A DNA stretch of 64,000 nt from Uloborus plumipes (GCA_038373865.1 JAXGGA010000021.1:248001-312000), one strand, 5' to 3'; positions 1 through 12,850 are shown, counted from the stretch's first letter. The notes: generated by a model not told the origin, from the sequence alone. A program made the numbers and translations.

Positions 1-69
1 GTTTTTGATGATATAAAGAAAAATTAGAATAATAAAAATAAAAAAAATCCTTTGAATAAACTTGAATAG

Positions 70-2467
70 AGGTCATTCCATGTCAAGTGTACGAGGCGTC
101 CCCACTCGACCCCCTCCGATTTTGATGAAATTTTTTTGGATGTATGTATAAGACTTGCATGAAACCATACCAAATTATAGCTCCATAAGCCTTATGGTTC
201 AGCCAGTAAAAATTATTTTAGAAAGGCCTCTTTTTCGTGTCTTGAAAGAACTGTCCAAATCGTCAAGTTTGTGCTTTTATTGCTCGGACCTAAGACGATT
301 ATCAGACTCAAATTTGGTGATTCTGATCACTGTTTAGGGTAGAATAGCCTACTTGTGTAACAGAAGCTCCATGCACTGTAGATTTTTTGCAATTTGCTGC
401 CAAAGTTGGTAAAAAATCGTATTTTGGCAAATTTTGACCATACCTTATCAGCTTGTATCTGCTGAGAGAATGACTTTCTGAAGCTAATTCTTTCCTCGTT
501 TGTTGCCTGATAGTTCGTCCGAAAGGTGTGCTAGTGGCATCTCGATAGCTCAAATAATTGCTGAATTATGCGAGTTGAAATTCCAGTCAAATTTCTTTTT
601 TCTTTGTATCAATTTCAAAGGGCAATATCTCGCAAGGGTCATCTTAAATTTCAATTTTCTTTACATCATTGGAAAGAACACACTTTTCTTAACTAAAAAA
701 CGTTATTTTTATTTTTGAGACAAACCAGTTTCAAGGGGATATTGCAGATCAAAAATGTGTACGTCATTCAACGTGAAATCAAAGAAAAAAAGACATTAGA
801 CCTCAAAAGTTGATGTCAATTTGTTCTATTATTATTTGCAGGAGCTATTGTACTTATGTTCTGATGAAAAAACCCTTTTTTAGATATTTTTGAACTTAAG
901 TGTTTGAGTGCGCATTCATAAAAACTCAAGAAAAAGCAAAAAAAAAAGTTTCGTTTTTAACAAAAATAATTATCTTCTTATCGCTGCTATAAGAGCTTGA
1001 GTCTCTCTATGCGTTATTTTTAAGCTCTTGAAACAGAATTTCGGATGATATGTCACTTGGCAAGGTTATAGGTCATTAATGTTTCAAGGTCATAAAAAGC
1101 ATTTTCCCATTTTTCATCATTTTTGTTTATGGGCAAATTGCAATCACAGGCTGAAAGACACATCCTCGGCAGTATAAAGAATGGATTTTCAATTACTACT
1201 TATCATATGTTCAATTACTATTGTTATCATTTATTTACACGGTGGAAATAATTGCAATATTCAACTCTATCGAAAACTTTCGTTATCGCTTTTTAGAAAA
1301 ATAGCTCTGCAGTCCCATTATACATATTTTTTACCACGTACACACCATATTAACTGTTTAATTTATTATTTATCTCTTTTATTAATTGTTTTTATTTTTA
1401 TTTTTTTGAAAAAGGAAACAATGCTTTTTATGAATTTAAAATATTAATGACACCTTGCCAAGTGACATATTATCCGAAATTCTGTTTCAAGAGCTTAAAA
1501 ATAATACATTGGAAAAGACTCAGGCTCTTATAGCAGCGATAAGAAGATAATTATTTCTGTTATAAACGAAACTTTATTTTTTTCCATTTTTTGAGTTTTT
1601 ACGGATGCGCACACAAAAACTAAAGTTCGAAAATATCTAAAAAAGGTTTTTTTTATCAGAACATAAAAACAATAGCTCCTGTAAATTTTAATAGAACAAA
1701 TTGACATCAACTTTTGAGGTCAATGTCTTTTTTTCTTTAATTTCACGTTGAATGACGTACACATTTTTGATCTGCAATATCCCCTTGAAACTGGTTTGTC
1801 TCAAAAATAAAAATAACGTTTTTTAGTTAAGAAAAGTGTGTTCTTTCCAATGATGTAAAGAAAATTGAAATTCAAGATGACCCTTGCGAGATATTGCCCA
1901 TTGAAATTGAGACAAAATTGAGAAAAAAGAAATTTGACTGGAATTTCAACTCGCATAATTCAGCAATTATTTGAGATTTCTAGATGCCACTTGCACACCT
2001 TTCGGACGAACTATCATGTTACAAACGAGGAAAGAATTAGCTTCAGAAAGTCATTCTCTCAGCAGATACAAGCTGATAACGGGTGGTCAAATTTGCCAAA
2101 ATACGACGATTTTTACCAACTTTGGCAGCAAACTGCAAAAAATCTACAGTGCGTGGAGCTTTTGTTACACAAGTAGGCTATTCTACCATAAACAGTGATC
2201 AGAATCACCAAATTTGAGCCTGATAATCGTCTTAGATCGCGAGCAATAAAAGCACAAACTTGACGATTTGGGGATTTTTTTTCAAGACACGAAAAAGAGG
2301 CCTTTCTAAAATAATTTTTATTGTCTAAACCATATGGCTTATAGAGCTATAATTTGGTATGGTTTCATGCGAGTTTTATATGTACATCCAAAAAAATTTT
2401 CATTAAAATCGGAGGGGGTCGAGTGGAGATTTTCTCGAAGTTTGGGACACTTGACATGGAATGACCC
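70..2467. mobile_element. Large foldback DNA transposon (element 1), 4-bp TSD ATAG
   Basis: Two arms of about 1 kb (about 70-1090 and 1445-2467) are inverted copies around a loop of about 350 bp. The left end reads aGGTCATTCCATGTCAA and the right end is its complement, ending GACCc. ATAG flanks both sides (66-69 and 2468-2471), which fits a 4-bp target duplication. Short open frames occur in mirrored positions in both arms (308-553 minus and 1971-2198 plus share a peptide around PFGRTI and TRKELASESHSLSRYKLI), but I recognise no domain. The ends resemble those of the elements at 4769-8441 and 54532-56971. It is probably non-autonomous; the superfamily is not identified. Confidence 0.85.
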
Positions 2468-2471
2468 ATAG

Positions 2472-4553
2472 TTCTGCGCACTATTTCGCCAAAGGAGTTT
2501 TTTTCTATCTTTTCAACTTAAAACTTAAATTATTCCGTCTCTCCTGCTGGTCTATAATCTTTAACGGGATAACAAAATTTATGGCACTTGCTGTTGAGAT
2601 TTAATTATCATGGAAAGAAACAGAAGATCCTCTCCTGTACGCCACAAAACAAGTGTGGTCCCCTTTTGGGCTTAGTGCGAACAAATTAGCAAAAAGTATA
2701 AGATTCTATCTCTTAACACATTGATCACAGTAAAAACAGATACAGATGTTTAAATCAGTTATTGTTATTATCAATGGAGAGGTGATGAGTTAACGAAAAT
2801 GCATTCTTTGTTTTCTGGGTGCGAAGTGTTTTGTACTATATTTCTCGACCCCTTTAGCACATAGCAATTTATCGTCGCACTCCTTTATGTTCCTTCCTTC
2901 GGTCCCAAGGATCCCACGTCACCAAGTCGCAGAGAAGATCACCAAGTCGCAGAGTTTCTTTAATTATCTTTTCTTCAATTTTTCAAACATGATGTCGTCA
3001 TAAATTCTGATAAATTTATTTAAAAAATAATGCAGGAGAGGAGAAAAGACTCCTTTCCTTCTTCCCAAAAGCCTATTGATTAACATCTTGTCCATTACCT
3101 CAACTTCGCTCTCCTTCCTGTTAGTCCAACATACTCCCAATCATAGATGGCTGGTGCACCAAGAAATTGGGGGATCAAAAGAAGTTTGTGAGGAGCTTAG
3201 GGCGGCACCCTAAAGTTGTTTTTTTTTCTGTAAAATTTGCCTATATTATTGGATTTTAACAAATGACCTCCAAAAACTGTAATACAGTCTGAAATGCTGG
3301 ATGGATTTTACTGTTGATATCCCCTTTGCAATTCAAAGTTCCTTTCTTGTGAAATAAGATGAGGGAAAAAAAAAAAACATTTTTGTGTTATTTTCAGTTT
3401 TTAATTTTCATGAAATAAATCAATCCACCCAGTAAATAACCGACCGTTAATTTTTCGCTCTAAAAAGTGAAGGGCAGGGCCCCTTTACTTTCGGAAGTGA
3501 AGGGGAGCAGGTGCCCCCTTGCCCCCCCCCCCCCCCTCCGTACAAATAGCCTTTGCTCCCATTGCGTCATAAAAGTTGCATTGTTTATTTTTTTTTCCAA
3601 ACAAACTTTCTTCACTTCGAACCCCCCCCCGAAAAAAAATCCTGGCTACGGCCTTGTAACTTGCACCTATGATGTATATACGTACAGAGCATTTTGTCTG
3701 GAATATAAAAGTAGTGATTGATGTGTGACGAGCAAAATATGAAAGCAAGCACTTAAAACAGATTTATATTTTCTTTACATAAAGTTAAATGAGTTCAACA
3801 GCTTGGATAATTAATTCTTCTGTCAATGATTTAATGGAATACAGAGAAAACTCCACCTTGTATGGAGAAAAACTTTAAACAATAATAATTATTATGATAA
3901 TAAAAATTATAGCAACAAAACAAAGAATCAAATACCTAAATATCTACCAATTTTGATCATGGAAGAGCAAGATTTTTTTTTTTGAATTAAAGAACAAGAT
4001 CTAATTTGAAAATAATATGGAAATAAAATTTAAACAATAAAAATTATTGAGATAGTAAAAAAAATAGTAATAAAACAAGAAAACAGGTATCCATATTTCT
4101 GCATTTATAATTATGAAAGTGTAAGATATTTTTTTTAACTTGAAGGATAATTGTAATCAAAAAAACATTATTTTGCATGCTATTTCTTTTCATTATTTTT
4201 ATTTATTTATTTTATTTTCAAATAAAACTTCAACTTTGCAGTGTGAGTACGATAAAATCCAGAAAAAAATCTATTATGATAGGAAAAAAATCTGTTCTTT
4301 TTAATGGTACATACAAAAAGAAGATTGAAAGTGGCTAACTTCAGCTATTTCGCATTGAAAACAGGCAATTTTTTACGTGAAGGATTTTGATAGCCACTTT
4401 GGAGGACAATATCTTTTACAACATTAATATTTCAGCTCTGCCACTGTAAACCACTAAAAACAAGTACTTTAATAATAAAATTGGGAAAGTCGAGTTTTTG
4501 AATTAGTTTTGTTCCGATTTTATGTCATCCTTTTATCTAGAAAAAGAAAGTTG
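2472..4553. other. No gene recognised; low-complexity, G/C-homopolymer sequence
   Basis: AT-rich sequence with A/T runs. A C/G-rich patch at about 3465-3660 resembles the G-run repeats elsewhere in the window. The short frames here lack codon structure, splice signals and recognisable domains. Confidence 0.5.
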
Positions 4554-6019
4554 GCCACCTTGTCTAGTGGCCAGAGACGTCTGACCGTGATGCGGAGGCC
4601 CCCGGTTCGAATCCCGGCTCTTCTGTGTGTAAAAGTGTAATGAATGGATGTGTACCCTATAAACGGGTCCTAATGGCATGTGTGTTAAGCTAAAACGGTC
4701 TTCCACTTTAACAGTGCTCGTAAAAACAAAAGATGTACCTATCCATCCTTAATCTCCTTAATGCCCGAGGGACATTCCAAGTCAAATCATCCAGCCAAAA
4801 CGAGATTTTGCACCATGGGTCTTCAGATTTTTATGAAACTTGGTGAGACTGTTCTACCTATGGATATAAGAATATTTGGAGATTATTAGATTAATATATT
4901 AATTACTTTCGGAATGGCAACACGTCAAAGTTTTGCCAAAAATTTGTCGCTTAACAAAATTTGCAGATCCAGCAGACGGACATACATCTACAATTTTTAC
5001 TATAAAACAGTTATTTTTTATGCTAGAGGGGTAATTTTTTTTGCATTTTGTTCAGAAATGTACTGTTAATTGGATTATGCAGTTTTATTTAAGATTTAAA
5101 GTAATTAAATTACCTCTAAAAATCAGTAATCAGCAAAATTGAAGATAATTTTAAGCACTGACATGGGTTCAGAAACCACCCAATAACATTTTTAGCGTTC
5201 CAAAACCACCAAAACCCATTATATTACCGAAAACTAGATTAAAAATGAGAGAAAGTGATGCAATAAAATTGGTGGGGTTTTGAGTTTTACTTAGGTTAGA
5301 GATGATTAAAATTACGTATTTAAAAAGTAACGAAATCTGTAAGAAGTTGTCTTCCACTGCCCCAAAATAATACAATAACACATAGAAGCTGTTTTATAGC
5401 ACTTTAAGAACATGAATAATGAATATACTGATAAGTAAAAATATTAATTTTAACATAAATATTATTCGACTACTATTTACAATGACTTCTGAAAATGGGA
5501 ACTTACAACTTTGATGGGTGTTTTGTAGCTCCAGTTCAAACCCAAAGGAAAACTTCTGACGTCTAGGTGGAAGTGAATATTAGTAAAATTATTGGCAGAA
5601 AGCTTCCCCTTAATAAGCCATAAATAGTTATATATTTTAATATTACGTTTGATAGTTTTAACCAATAATTGTTTTTTTATAAGTAACTATACGTTCATAA
5701 AACAGCTCCACAAATTTCAAAACGATGTTTGATGGCCAATTGCATTAAGAAGAACATCATTTGTCCCTGTTGGAATGATTTATTTGTTTTTGCCTTGACA
5801 GTCAGTCCTTTTACCATCTTTGTTACTAATTTGAGAGAAACGGGGTCCCGAGTGGAGACTGAAGAACTATAATTCAAATCAATGATATTAACTAAATGTC
5901 CGAATCTCTTATTTATAGATAAAAATTACGTTGCTTTGTTGACTTCTAGAATTTTAACAACTCTTTTTAAAAGTATTCCACCTTTTATTAATATTTTCCA
6001 TTAATTCTGATCCGATTTT

Positions 6020-6502
6020 TTAAAATTTTTTTATATGTGATGTTTCTTCTGGAACTTCAATCAGACACAAAATATGCTGAAGGGTAACAAGACGTTTATC
6101 TTGTCGTTCAGGCCAATAGAAAGTTTCAGAAGGTCCATGTGGGTGCATACAAATAACTGTGACGTCGTTTTCTCCTTCAATAATTTTGTTCTCAAACCCA
6201 ATCCACCAGTTCTCCTCATAAACGCAATCGACATAATTATTTAGGTCTGGTTTTAAGATCTCCAACATAGATGAACATGCTGCTCCTCTAACGAAATCCC
6301 ATCTAATGCATGTTTCAGAATCTAGACTTGTTCGTTTTGCTGTGATTTCATTAGTTGATAAGGGACAGAAAAAATGAAAACTTCTCGTTCCCAAAATTGT
6401 TTTACACGTCGAAAAACGTTCTTCTAGTTTATTTTGATGTCTGCGAATTTCCTCTTTTGCCAAAAAAAGAAAGAAAGAAATCTTAGAAAAAGACTGCAAC
6501 AA
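6020..6502 (-). pseudogene. Transposon protein C-terminal remnant, left arm of element 2
   Basis: An open frame of 160 codons. It carries, in order, a KEEIRRHQNKLEERF helix, the KTILGTRSFHFF segment, a KR-SLDSETCIRWDFV stretch, a module VYEENWWIGF...NDVTV with MHPHGPSETFYWPER, then ILCLIEVPEE. I recall this order from the C-terminal half of a widespread, poorly named transposon-encoded protein family in arthropods and cnidarians, where the last module reads like a small Tudor/PWWP-type barrel; that fold is inference. The N-terminal catalytic part is absent, and the first residues before KEE look like non-coding sequence, so this is a truncated remnant. It mirrors the plus-strand copy at 6585-7118. 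Confidence 0.6.
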
Positions 6503-6584
6503 AACACGTACATTTGATGGGCATTTGTAATTTGACTGGATTGATAAACATTTTGAAGTTATTTTTATTATATTAGTTATTTTT

Positions 6585-7118
6585 ATGCACCCACTTGAAC
6601 CTTCTGAAACTTTCTATTGGCCTGAACGACAAGATGAACGTCTTGTTCCCCTTCAGCATATTTTGTGTCTGATTGAATCCACTCAAATTACAAAGGCCCA
6701 CCAAATGTACGTGTTTTGTTGCAGTCTTTTTCTAAGATTTCTTTTTTTTTTTTTTTTGGCAAAAGAGGAAATTCACAGACATCAAAATAAACTAGAAGAA
6801 CCTTTTTCGACGGGTAAAACAATTTTGGGAACTAGAAGTTTTCATTTTTTCTGTCCCTTATCAACCAATGAAATCACAGCAAAACGAGCAAGTCTAGATT
6901 CCGAAACATGCATTAGATGGGATTTCGTTAGAGGAGCAGCATGTTCATCTATGTTAGAGATCTTAAAACCAGACCTAAATAATTATGTCGATTGCGTTTA
7001 TGAGGAGAACTGGTGGATTGGATTTGTGAACAAAATTATTGAAGGAGAAAACGACGTCACAGTTATTTGTATGCACTCACATGGACCTTCTGAAACTTTC
7101 TATTGGCCTGAACGATAA
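6585..7118 (+). pseudogene. Transposon protein C-terminal remnant, spacer plus right arm of element 2
   Basis: An open frame of 177 codons. Its first ~35 residues (MHPLEPSETFYWPERQD...ILCLIE) repeat the family's C-terminal end. Linker sequence follows, then a second copy starting at KEEIHRHQNKLEE and running to SETFYWPER, where a TAA (tga-acg-ataaga context) breaks the frame that continues in the other arm. A C-terminal segment placed in front of an upstream segment shows rearrangement, not a natural protein order. The match to the minus-strand copy is close, with substitutions such as CKTIL/GKTIL, RT/RA and FENK/FVNK. Confidence 0.6.
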
Positions 7119-8550
7119 GATAAACGTCTTGTTACCCTTCAGCATATTTTGTGTCTGATTGAAGTTCCAGAAGAAACATCACATATGAGTAATTTTTATA
7201 AAAGCGGATCAGAATTATTGGAAAATATTAATGAAAGGTGGAATACTTTTAAAAAGAGTTGTTAAAATTCTAGAAGTCAGCAAAGCAACGTAATTTTTAT
7301 CTACAAATAAGAGATTCGGACATTTAGTTAATATCATTGATTTGAATTATAGTTCTTCAGTCTCCACTCGGAACCCCGTTTCTCTCAAATTAGTAACAAA
7401 GATGGTAAAAGGACTGACACTCAAGGCAAAAACAAATAAATCATTCCAACAGGGACAAATGATGTTCTTCTTAATGCAATTGGCCATCAAACATCGTTTT
7501 GAAATTTGTGGAGCTGTTTTATGAACGTATAGTTACTTATAAAAAACCAATTATTGGTTAAAACTATCAAACGTAATATTAAAATATCTAACTATTTATG
7601 GCTTATTAAGGGGAAGCTTTCTGCCCATAATTTTACTAATATTCACTTCCACATAGACGTCAGAAGTTTTCCTTTAGATTTGAACTGGAGCTACAAAACA
7701 CCCATCAAAGTTGTAAATTCCCATTTTCAGAAGTCATTGTAAATAGTAGTCGAATAATATTTATGTTAAAATTAATATTTTTACTTATCAGTATATTCAT
7801 TATTCATGTTCTTCAAGTGCTATAAAACAGCTTCTATGTGTTATTGTATTATTTTGGGTCAGTGGAAGACAACTTCTTACTGATTTCGTTACTTTTTAAA
7901 TACGCAATTTTAATCATCCATAACCTAAGTAAAACTCAAAACCCCACCAATTTTATTGCATCACTTTCTCTGATTTTTAATCTAGTTTTCGGTAATATAA
8001 TGGGTTTTGGTGGTTTTGGAACGCTAAAAATATTATTGGGTGGTTTCTGAACCCATGTCAGTGCTTAAAATTATCTTCAATTTTGCTGATTACTGATTTT
8101 TAGAGGTAATTTAATTACTTTATATCTTAAATATAACTACATAATCCAATTAACAGTACATTTCTGAACAAAATGCAAAAAAAATTTCCCCTCTAGCATA
8201 AAAAATAACTGTTTTATAGTAAAAATTGTAGATGTATGTCCGTCTGCTGGATCTGCAAATTTTGTTAAGCGACAAATTTTTGGCAAAACTTTGACGTGTT
8301 GCCATTCCGAAAGTAATTAATATATTAATCTAACAATCTCCAAATATTCTTATATTCATGGGTAGAACAGTCTCACCAAGTTTCATAAAAATCTGAAGAC
8401 CCATGGTGCACACCCCTGGATGATTTGACTTGGAATGACCCCCGAGTAAATTTCATCTACTCGGGCTCGGATGCCCGAGTGGTATTTGAAATAACAATAA
8501 AAGAAAAAGTTTCATAGCGCTTTGTCAAGAGTTCACGTGTGTGCTACACA

Positions 8551-9231
8551 CAGGGGTGATTGTGTTCCGGTATTTTACCGGATTTCCGGTATTTTCATGA
8601 TAGATTCCGGTATTTTCATATTCGAAAATACCGGAAGTAAAATATTTTTAATTATTTTTAATTAATTATTATTATTTTTAATCTTCCCACCTCCGGATTT
8701 TTTTTTCTTTTTCGAATTTTCGATGATTATGCCGATAATTATTAATAATATTCATCAAATAGAAATGTTCAGATGTAAATTCTAATTGTTTTTTTACCTT
8801 ATTTGCATCCGATATGAGAATCGAATTTTTCTCACTTTTGATGCTTATTCCCCTTAGTTAGGAGACAAATAAATGAAATGCAACAAAATGTAACAAATGT
8901 AACTTTCATTACTTCATAAATGCTTTCGCACAACAAATAGCAATTCTGTTAGACTTTTGCTTTCGCCTTAAAATATTTTTTTGAAGATAATTGCTCATCA
9001 CCAGCTCAAAAGTAACTTTATTACTCATTTACAATTTAATTAAATGCATGTACAATATTTTGACTAAAAACTATTTGAATATATGAAATGTGTTAGTTTA
9101 TGGAAGGAAATTAATTATTACTAGGTGTGCTTAGTAATAGGGGCCTTGGTTTTAAAAAAACACCCCCCCTCCCCCCCCACTTTTTCTTTAAAACTTTCAG
9201 GTATTTTTTTATGAACTCACAATCACCCCTG
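8551..9231. mobile_element. hAT-type non-autonomous element, perfect 8-bp TSD
   Basis: The ends are CAGGGGTGATTGTG and CACAATCACCCCTG. GCTACACA is duplicated exactly on both sides (8543-8550 and 9232-9239). CAGGG-type ends with an 8-bp duplication are diagnostic of the hAT superfamily. The interior is AT-rich, with a CCGGTATTTT motif repeated near the left end, and no transposase frame. Confidence 0.9.
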
Positions 9232-9239
9232 GCTACACA

Positions 9240-11013
9240 AAAGCTAATGAGCTTAAATTCACGCAAAAGCTTGAACGTATTAACAACTAAATGTACTTAA
9301 AGCTTCCAAAATTTCAGGACTCTTGATTTTTTTTCAACGTAAGCTAAACATGGTAATTCGTTTCACCACGCGCATCCTCTATTTTGAAGCCTCCTCCCTC
9401 TTTTTTTCCTTTCTTTCAGAGATCCTAGATCCTCTGGATTTGGATCTCAGAAGTTGAAAATTTGCACAAGTTAAGTTTCAAAGACATGTTTTCCCTTCTA
9501 TAAAATTTCATCCAAGCCGGAGGTTTTCAGAGTCGGCATGTTTTTAACGACTCCAACTCTGACTCTTTTGGTTCAAAATCCTTCTTACTTCGACTCTCTA
9601 ACTCAACTTCACAGCCCTGTCAAGGCAATATTAGCAAAGTTTTAAAAAACGAATCGGTTGCCCGTCTTTGAAGCACTTTCCCTAATAACAAAATAATTAT
9701 GAACTGAGCAAATAGCAATAATTTAAGAGATGAAAGGTGAATATCATTCATTTTTTAAACATTCATTTCATGCAAAAAAATTAAGGAGACTAACTTATTT
9801 TCAAATTGACGCTAAAGAAGAACGACAAATTTATGTAAACAAAAAATAATATTGCATCAATACGGAAGAAGACAACGAGGAAAGCTTAGCATAACTAATT
9901 CAAACAAACGATGTAACAAATCTAAGAAGCTACGGTTCTTTAATCTTGTGGCTTGAGTTAGAGAAAAGCAAGATATGTATGGCTTCCGTATAATCCACCA
10001 ATGACGAATAAATTGGATTAGCATCTATTTTGTTCCAATTGCTCATCCTTTCACCTTCGATTGCCTTTCTTTTAACTACTGACACACATATGTCAAATAC
10101 GTATTAGTTTGTTTTTGAAATTTCGAATACTGCAATGGATAAAAAAACTGAAAAGAAATCCATCAAAACTCCAGAATGTAAGTTATTTTTTACGAAAAAA
10201 TTATGTATCTTAGAACTAGGTTTTAGAGAGGGATGAATCCTGTGCCTAAGTGGGATCACTAATGAATTTTTACATTTCTGGTGAAGAGTTTATATGCAAC
10301 TTTTTTCTTGTTGAGTTAAGGCCGGATCCAGACAGTGGCGTAGGATAACTTTGTATAAACAGAGGGAACCACTGTGCACATTCTGGGGGGTGATGGGAAG
10401 ACACTTTTTGCCCTTTCACACACAAGATCAATTATAAAATCATAAATGTTTAAAAAAAAAAAACTTTCTTTGAATAAAAAAAACTTAAAAACATTGTTAA
10501 TATCTCCTTCCTCAGAAAGACAAGTTTAACTGTACTTTTGCATTTTTAATATGAACATAGTTTTAGATGAAATATTTGCTCAGAAATGAGAAAGCTTAAA
10601 TTTTTCTAACGGAAAAAATTCCAAATGGAACCTTTAAAAAATGACTTTAGATGATTTTTGGTGACATTGTGTGCATTTCTTAGGAAAAGGAGATCACACG
10701 TTTGAAAACAGGTTTGAGAAAAAAATTTGCAACCAAATGTTGTAGTAAAGATATTTTTCCGGGGGGGGGGGGGCGAGCCGGTCTGAAATATTCCAGGGGG
10801 AGCCAGAGCTCCCCCGGTTCCTACTCCTTTGGATCCAGCTTTTGACTATGGAGGGGATCATTTCGGGAAGAAGGAGAGTCGTGAGTCCTTTTTTGGCATG
10901 AATAGAGGATGTGGTGAAATTTTTTTCAAAATATAGGTCCCCAAAACTGTTTTAGCCTACCTTTGGTTCCTTAAGAGTGTCATCACCCCCCTGGATCCGC
11001 GATTGCATGCAAT
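9240..11013. other. No gene recognised
   Basis: AT-rich intergenic sequence. A GGATCCAG-rich, G-run-containing patch at about 10318-10880 recurs in part at 32318-32400, so it is a dispersed repeat fragment. Confidence 0.4.
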
Positions 11014-11304
11014 AAACTCCCGATTGTCCGCGGAATAGGGTGTCACCGTTACCGTGGATAAGCGAATACTGCGGATAATCCAAAAATTGGTCGGAAATGA
11101 CATAAGTGTATACAATAGTTAAAAAAATCACTAACACTCACATACCTTTGAATTTTCCCCAAAAACAATAATATTGAATGCAAAAAAAAAAAAAAAAATA
11201 ACTGCTAAAAATGTACAATATAGACTCGAAGTCATTGTAAAAAAAAAGAAAACAGAAGCGTGAAAGACCCGTGGATTATCCGAACCGTGGATAATCCGAC
11301 TATG
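11014..11304. mobile_element. Pogo/Tigger-like MITE, degenerate
   Basis: The left end has CGATTGTCCGCGG followed by CGTGGATAAGCGAATACTGC. The right end has CCGTGGATAATCCGACTATG, approximately inverted. Ends of the CAGTCGGATTATCCACGG type are typical of pogo/Tigger elements. A related fragment lies at about 27951-28041. The boundaries are approximate. Confidence 0.45.
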
Positions 11305-12112
11305 GAAAATCAGGTGTCATTTAAAAATTAACCGTGTAGCCCTTTCTCAGCCATGTTTTATTTCAAAAATGAACTTTAACTGAAAAAATGTACCTGCTTT
11401 TGGAAAACTCTTTGTGGGGAAATTTTAAGAACAATTGAGAGAAGTTGCATATCCTGCTGCACATCGAAATGATTATCAAAGAGTTTGGATATCTGGATGT
11501 GGGTCAAATCCCGACTTACGACGATTAATTCGCCAAGACATCTCGCACAAGTCGAAATTTCTCGTTGTGATTAAAGCTTTGTGTGATTTTTTCATAAACA
11601 TAACCAATTCTTTTTGACACTTATAGACACACCCTCAAGCTATCTTAAACCATTTCTTTACTACATATTACCGTTGCTTACCAGTAGAACTGATTACAAA
11701 AAAATTAATATACTAAACACAAAAAAACCAGAAATAATTCATTAGGGTTGGTTAGAGTAATTGGGCCGGCCCCCTTTTTAGAAAAGTTCGTTTTTGAAGC
11801 CTTATACAAAAGTTTTAAAGCAAAACATTTTAAATTTTTTGACTTATTTTGTCTTGGACATTACTGATAAACACAAGTTCAGCATTGTTTCCTAAAAAAT
11901 GCTTTAAATATTTTTACCTATCTTATTCTTTACAAAATGGCGTGGGGGGCCCACTTACCCCCAGGAAGGGGTAAGTGGGCCACACTCCATTTATTTATAT
12001 TTAAAGTGAGCATATTTTGGAAAGGTGTTTGTGGGTCCTACCCAGGGTTGCCGGATTTAAGAACTGTAAATACGGGACAGGCTCTTGGGAGGGAAGGGGG
12101 CTGTTGAGAGAT

Positions 12113-12448
12113 CCCTAGCAGCATCATCTCATCGGCCGATGATCGGCCATTCATCGAAACCCGATGAAATTCTCATCGGCCGATGATCCCATAAGTCTCA
12201 TCGGCCGAGCAGAATCCGAGCAACAAAATCCGATGAGATTTGAAGCAATTTACGAGCAGAACAGTCCCGTGCCGAGGAATTTCATCGGGAAACTTGATCG
12301 GAAGGATATCGTTTTCCGATGAAAAGTAGCTCATCGAAAACCGTGCTCGGATACTGATCGGAACGATGTTATCGTGCGTTACAGGATAAGTTTACGAGGA
12401 GTTTGTTGATCGGCCGAGCAAAATCCGATGAGTTGATGCTACTTGGGA
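12113..12448. mobile_element. Small TIR element rich in CATCGGCCGATGA micro-palindromes
   Basis: The ends CCTAGCAGCATCATCTCATCGG and its near complement (CCGATGAGTTGATGCTACTTGG region) form an imperfect TIR. The interior repeats CGATGA/TCATCG and GATCGG/CCGATC words many times, much more GC-rich than the surroundings. No coding potential; superfamily unknown. Confidence 0.6.
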
Positions 12449-12665
12449 TGAAGTCTAAAGGTTGACTTTTTACAAATTTGACTTTAATATGAAACGATTC
12501 TCACAAATATAAATGAAGAAAAAAAATACACTATGATCATATGAATAAAACTTAATTTTCGACCATTGCAGTTATTTTTCGTCATGAATATAAGTGGGAA
12601 AAGGTTTAATACTAATTATTGTGAAAATTCGTATTTCCCTGTTATTAACCCCCTTTTTCCTGACG

Positions 12666-12850
12666 CAGGCTCGTCATTTCAAATTTTGCCGGGGGGGGGG
12701 GGGAGGTAAATTATACCAAATTTCAATGTAAATTATACCCCCCAAAAAAAAAGCAGAAGCCAAGCCCACTATATGTGTAAATACATTAATTTCCAAAACC
12801 AGGGGAGAGGCTATTGACCACCCGTCCTGATGTCCCAAATGACGGGCCTG
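12666..12850. mobile_element. hAT-type mini-MITE with G homopolymer (copy 1)
   Basis: The ends are CAGGCTCGTCATTT and AAATGACGGGCCTG. The flanks TCCTGACG and TCTTGGCG match at 6 of 8 positions, so the 8-bp duplication has decayed. The interior contains a 12-G run. Relatives lie at 50048-50222 and 60204-60365. Confidence 0.65.

Larger units (their letters stand above)
4769..8441. mobile_element. Large foldback DNA transposon (element 2), inserted in a SINE
   Basis: Long inverted arms (about 4769-6544 and 6673-8441) flank a spacer of about 130 bp. The ends are gGGACATTCCAAGTCAA on the left and TTGACTTGGAATGACCc on the right. The flanks show CCGA duplicated (4765-4768 and 8442-8445), extendable to CCCGAG if the end base is counted as target. 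Each arm carries a mirrored copy of the same coding remnant, read outward from the centre, and further mirrored short frames (5169-5877 minus, 7342-8050 plus) that I do not recognise. The spacer holds a third copy of the protein's C-terminal segment (from 6585). The pattern suggests an element built by inverted duplication of one end of a coding transposon. Confidence 0.88.
4554..8497 (+). mobile_element. tRNA-derived SINE (family 1), split by foldback element 2
   Basis: The 5' part (4554-4768) has a tRNA-like head with TCTAGTGGCCAGAG (A-box region) and GGTTCGAATCC (B box, 4614-4624), followed by a unique body. The 3' part resumes at about 8442 and ends near 8497 with CGGATGCCCGAGTGGTAT and an A-rich tail. 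A second, uninterrupted copy lies on the minus strand at 51371-51651 and aligns across the junction, so the intervening 3.7 kb is an insertion. The head resembles Asp/Glu-type tRNA. It is not a functional tRNA gene. Confidence 0.8.

Noticed and set aside
308..553. Mirrored open frames in element 1 as a conserved gene
   Set aside because: Conserved between arms only because the arms are inverted copies; no recognisable domain and the frames are short.
4554..4640. Possible tRNA gene (A and B boxes)
   Set aside because: Cloverleaf is incomplete, and a second copy with the same non-tRNA body exists at 51371-51651: a SINE.
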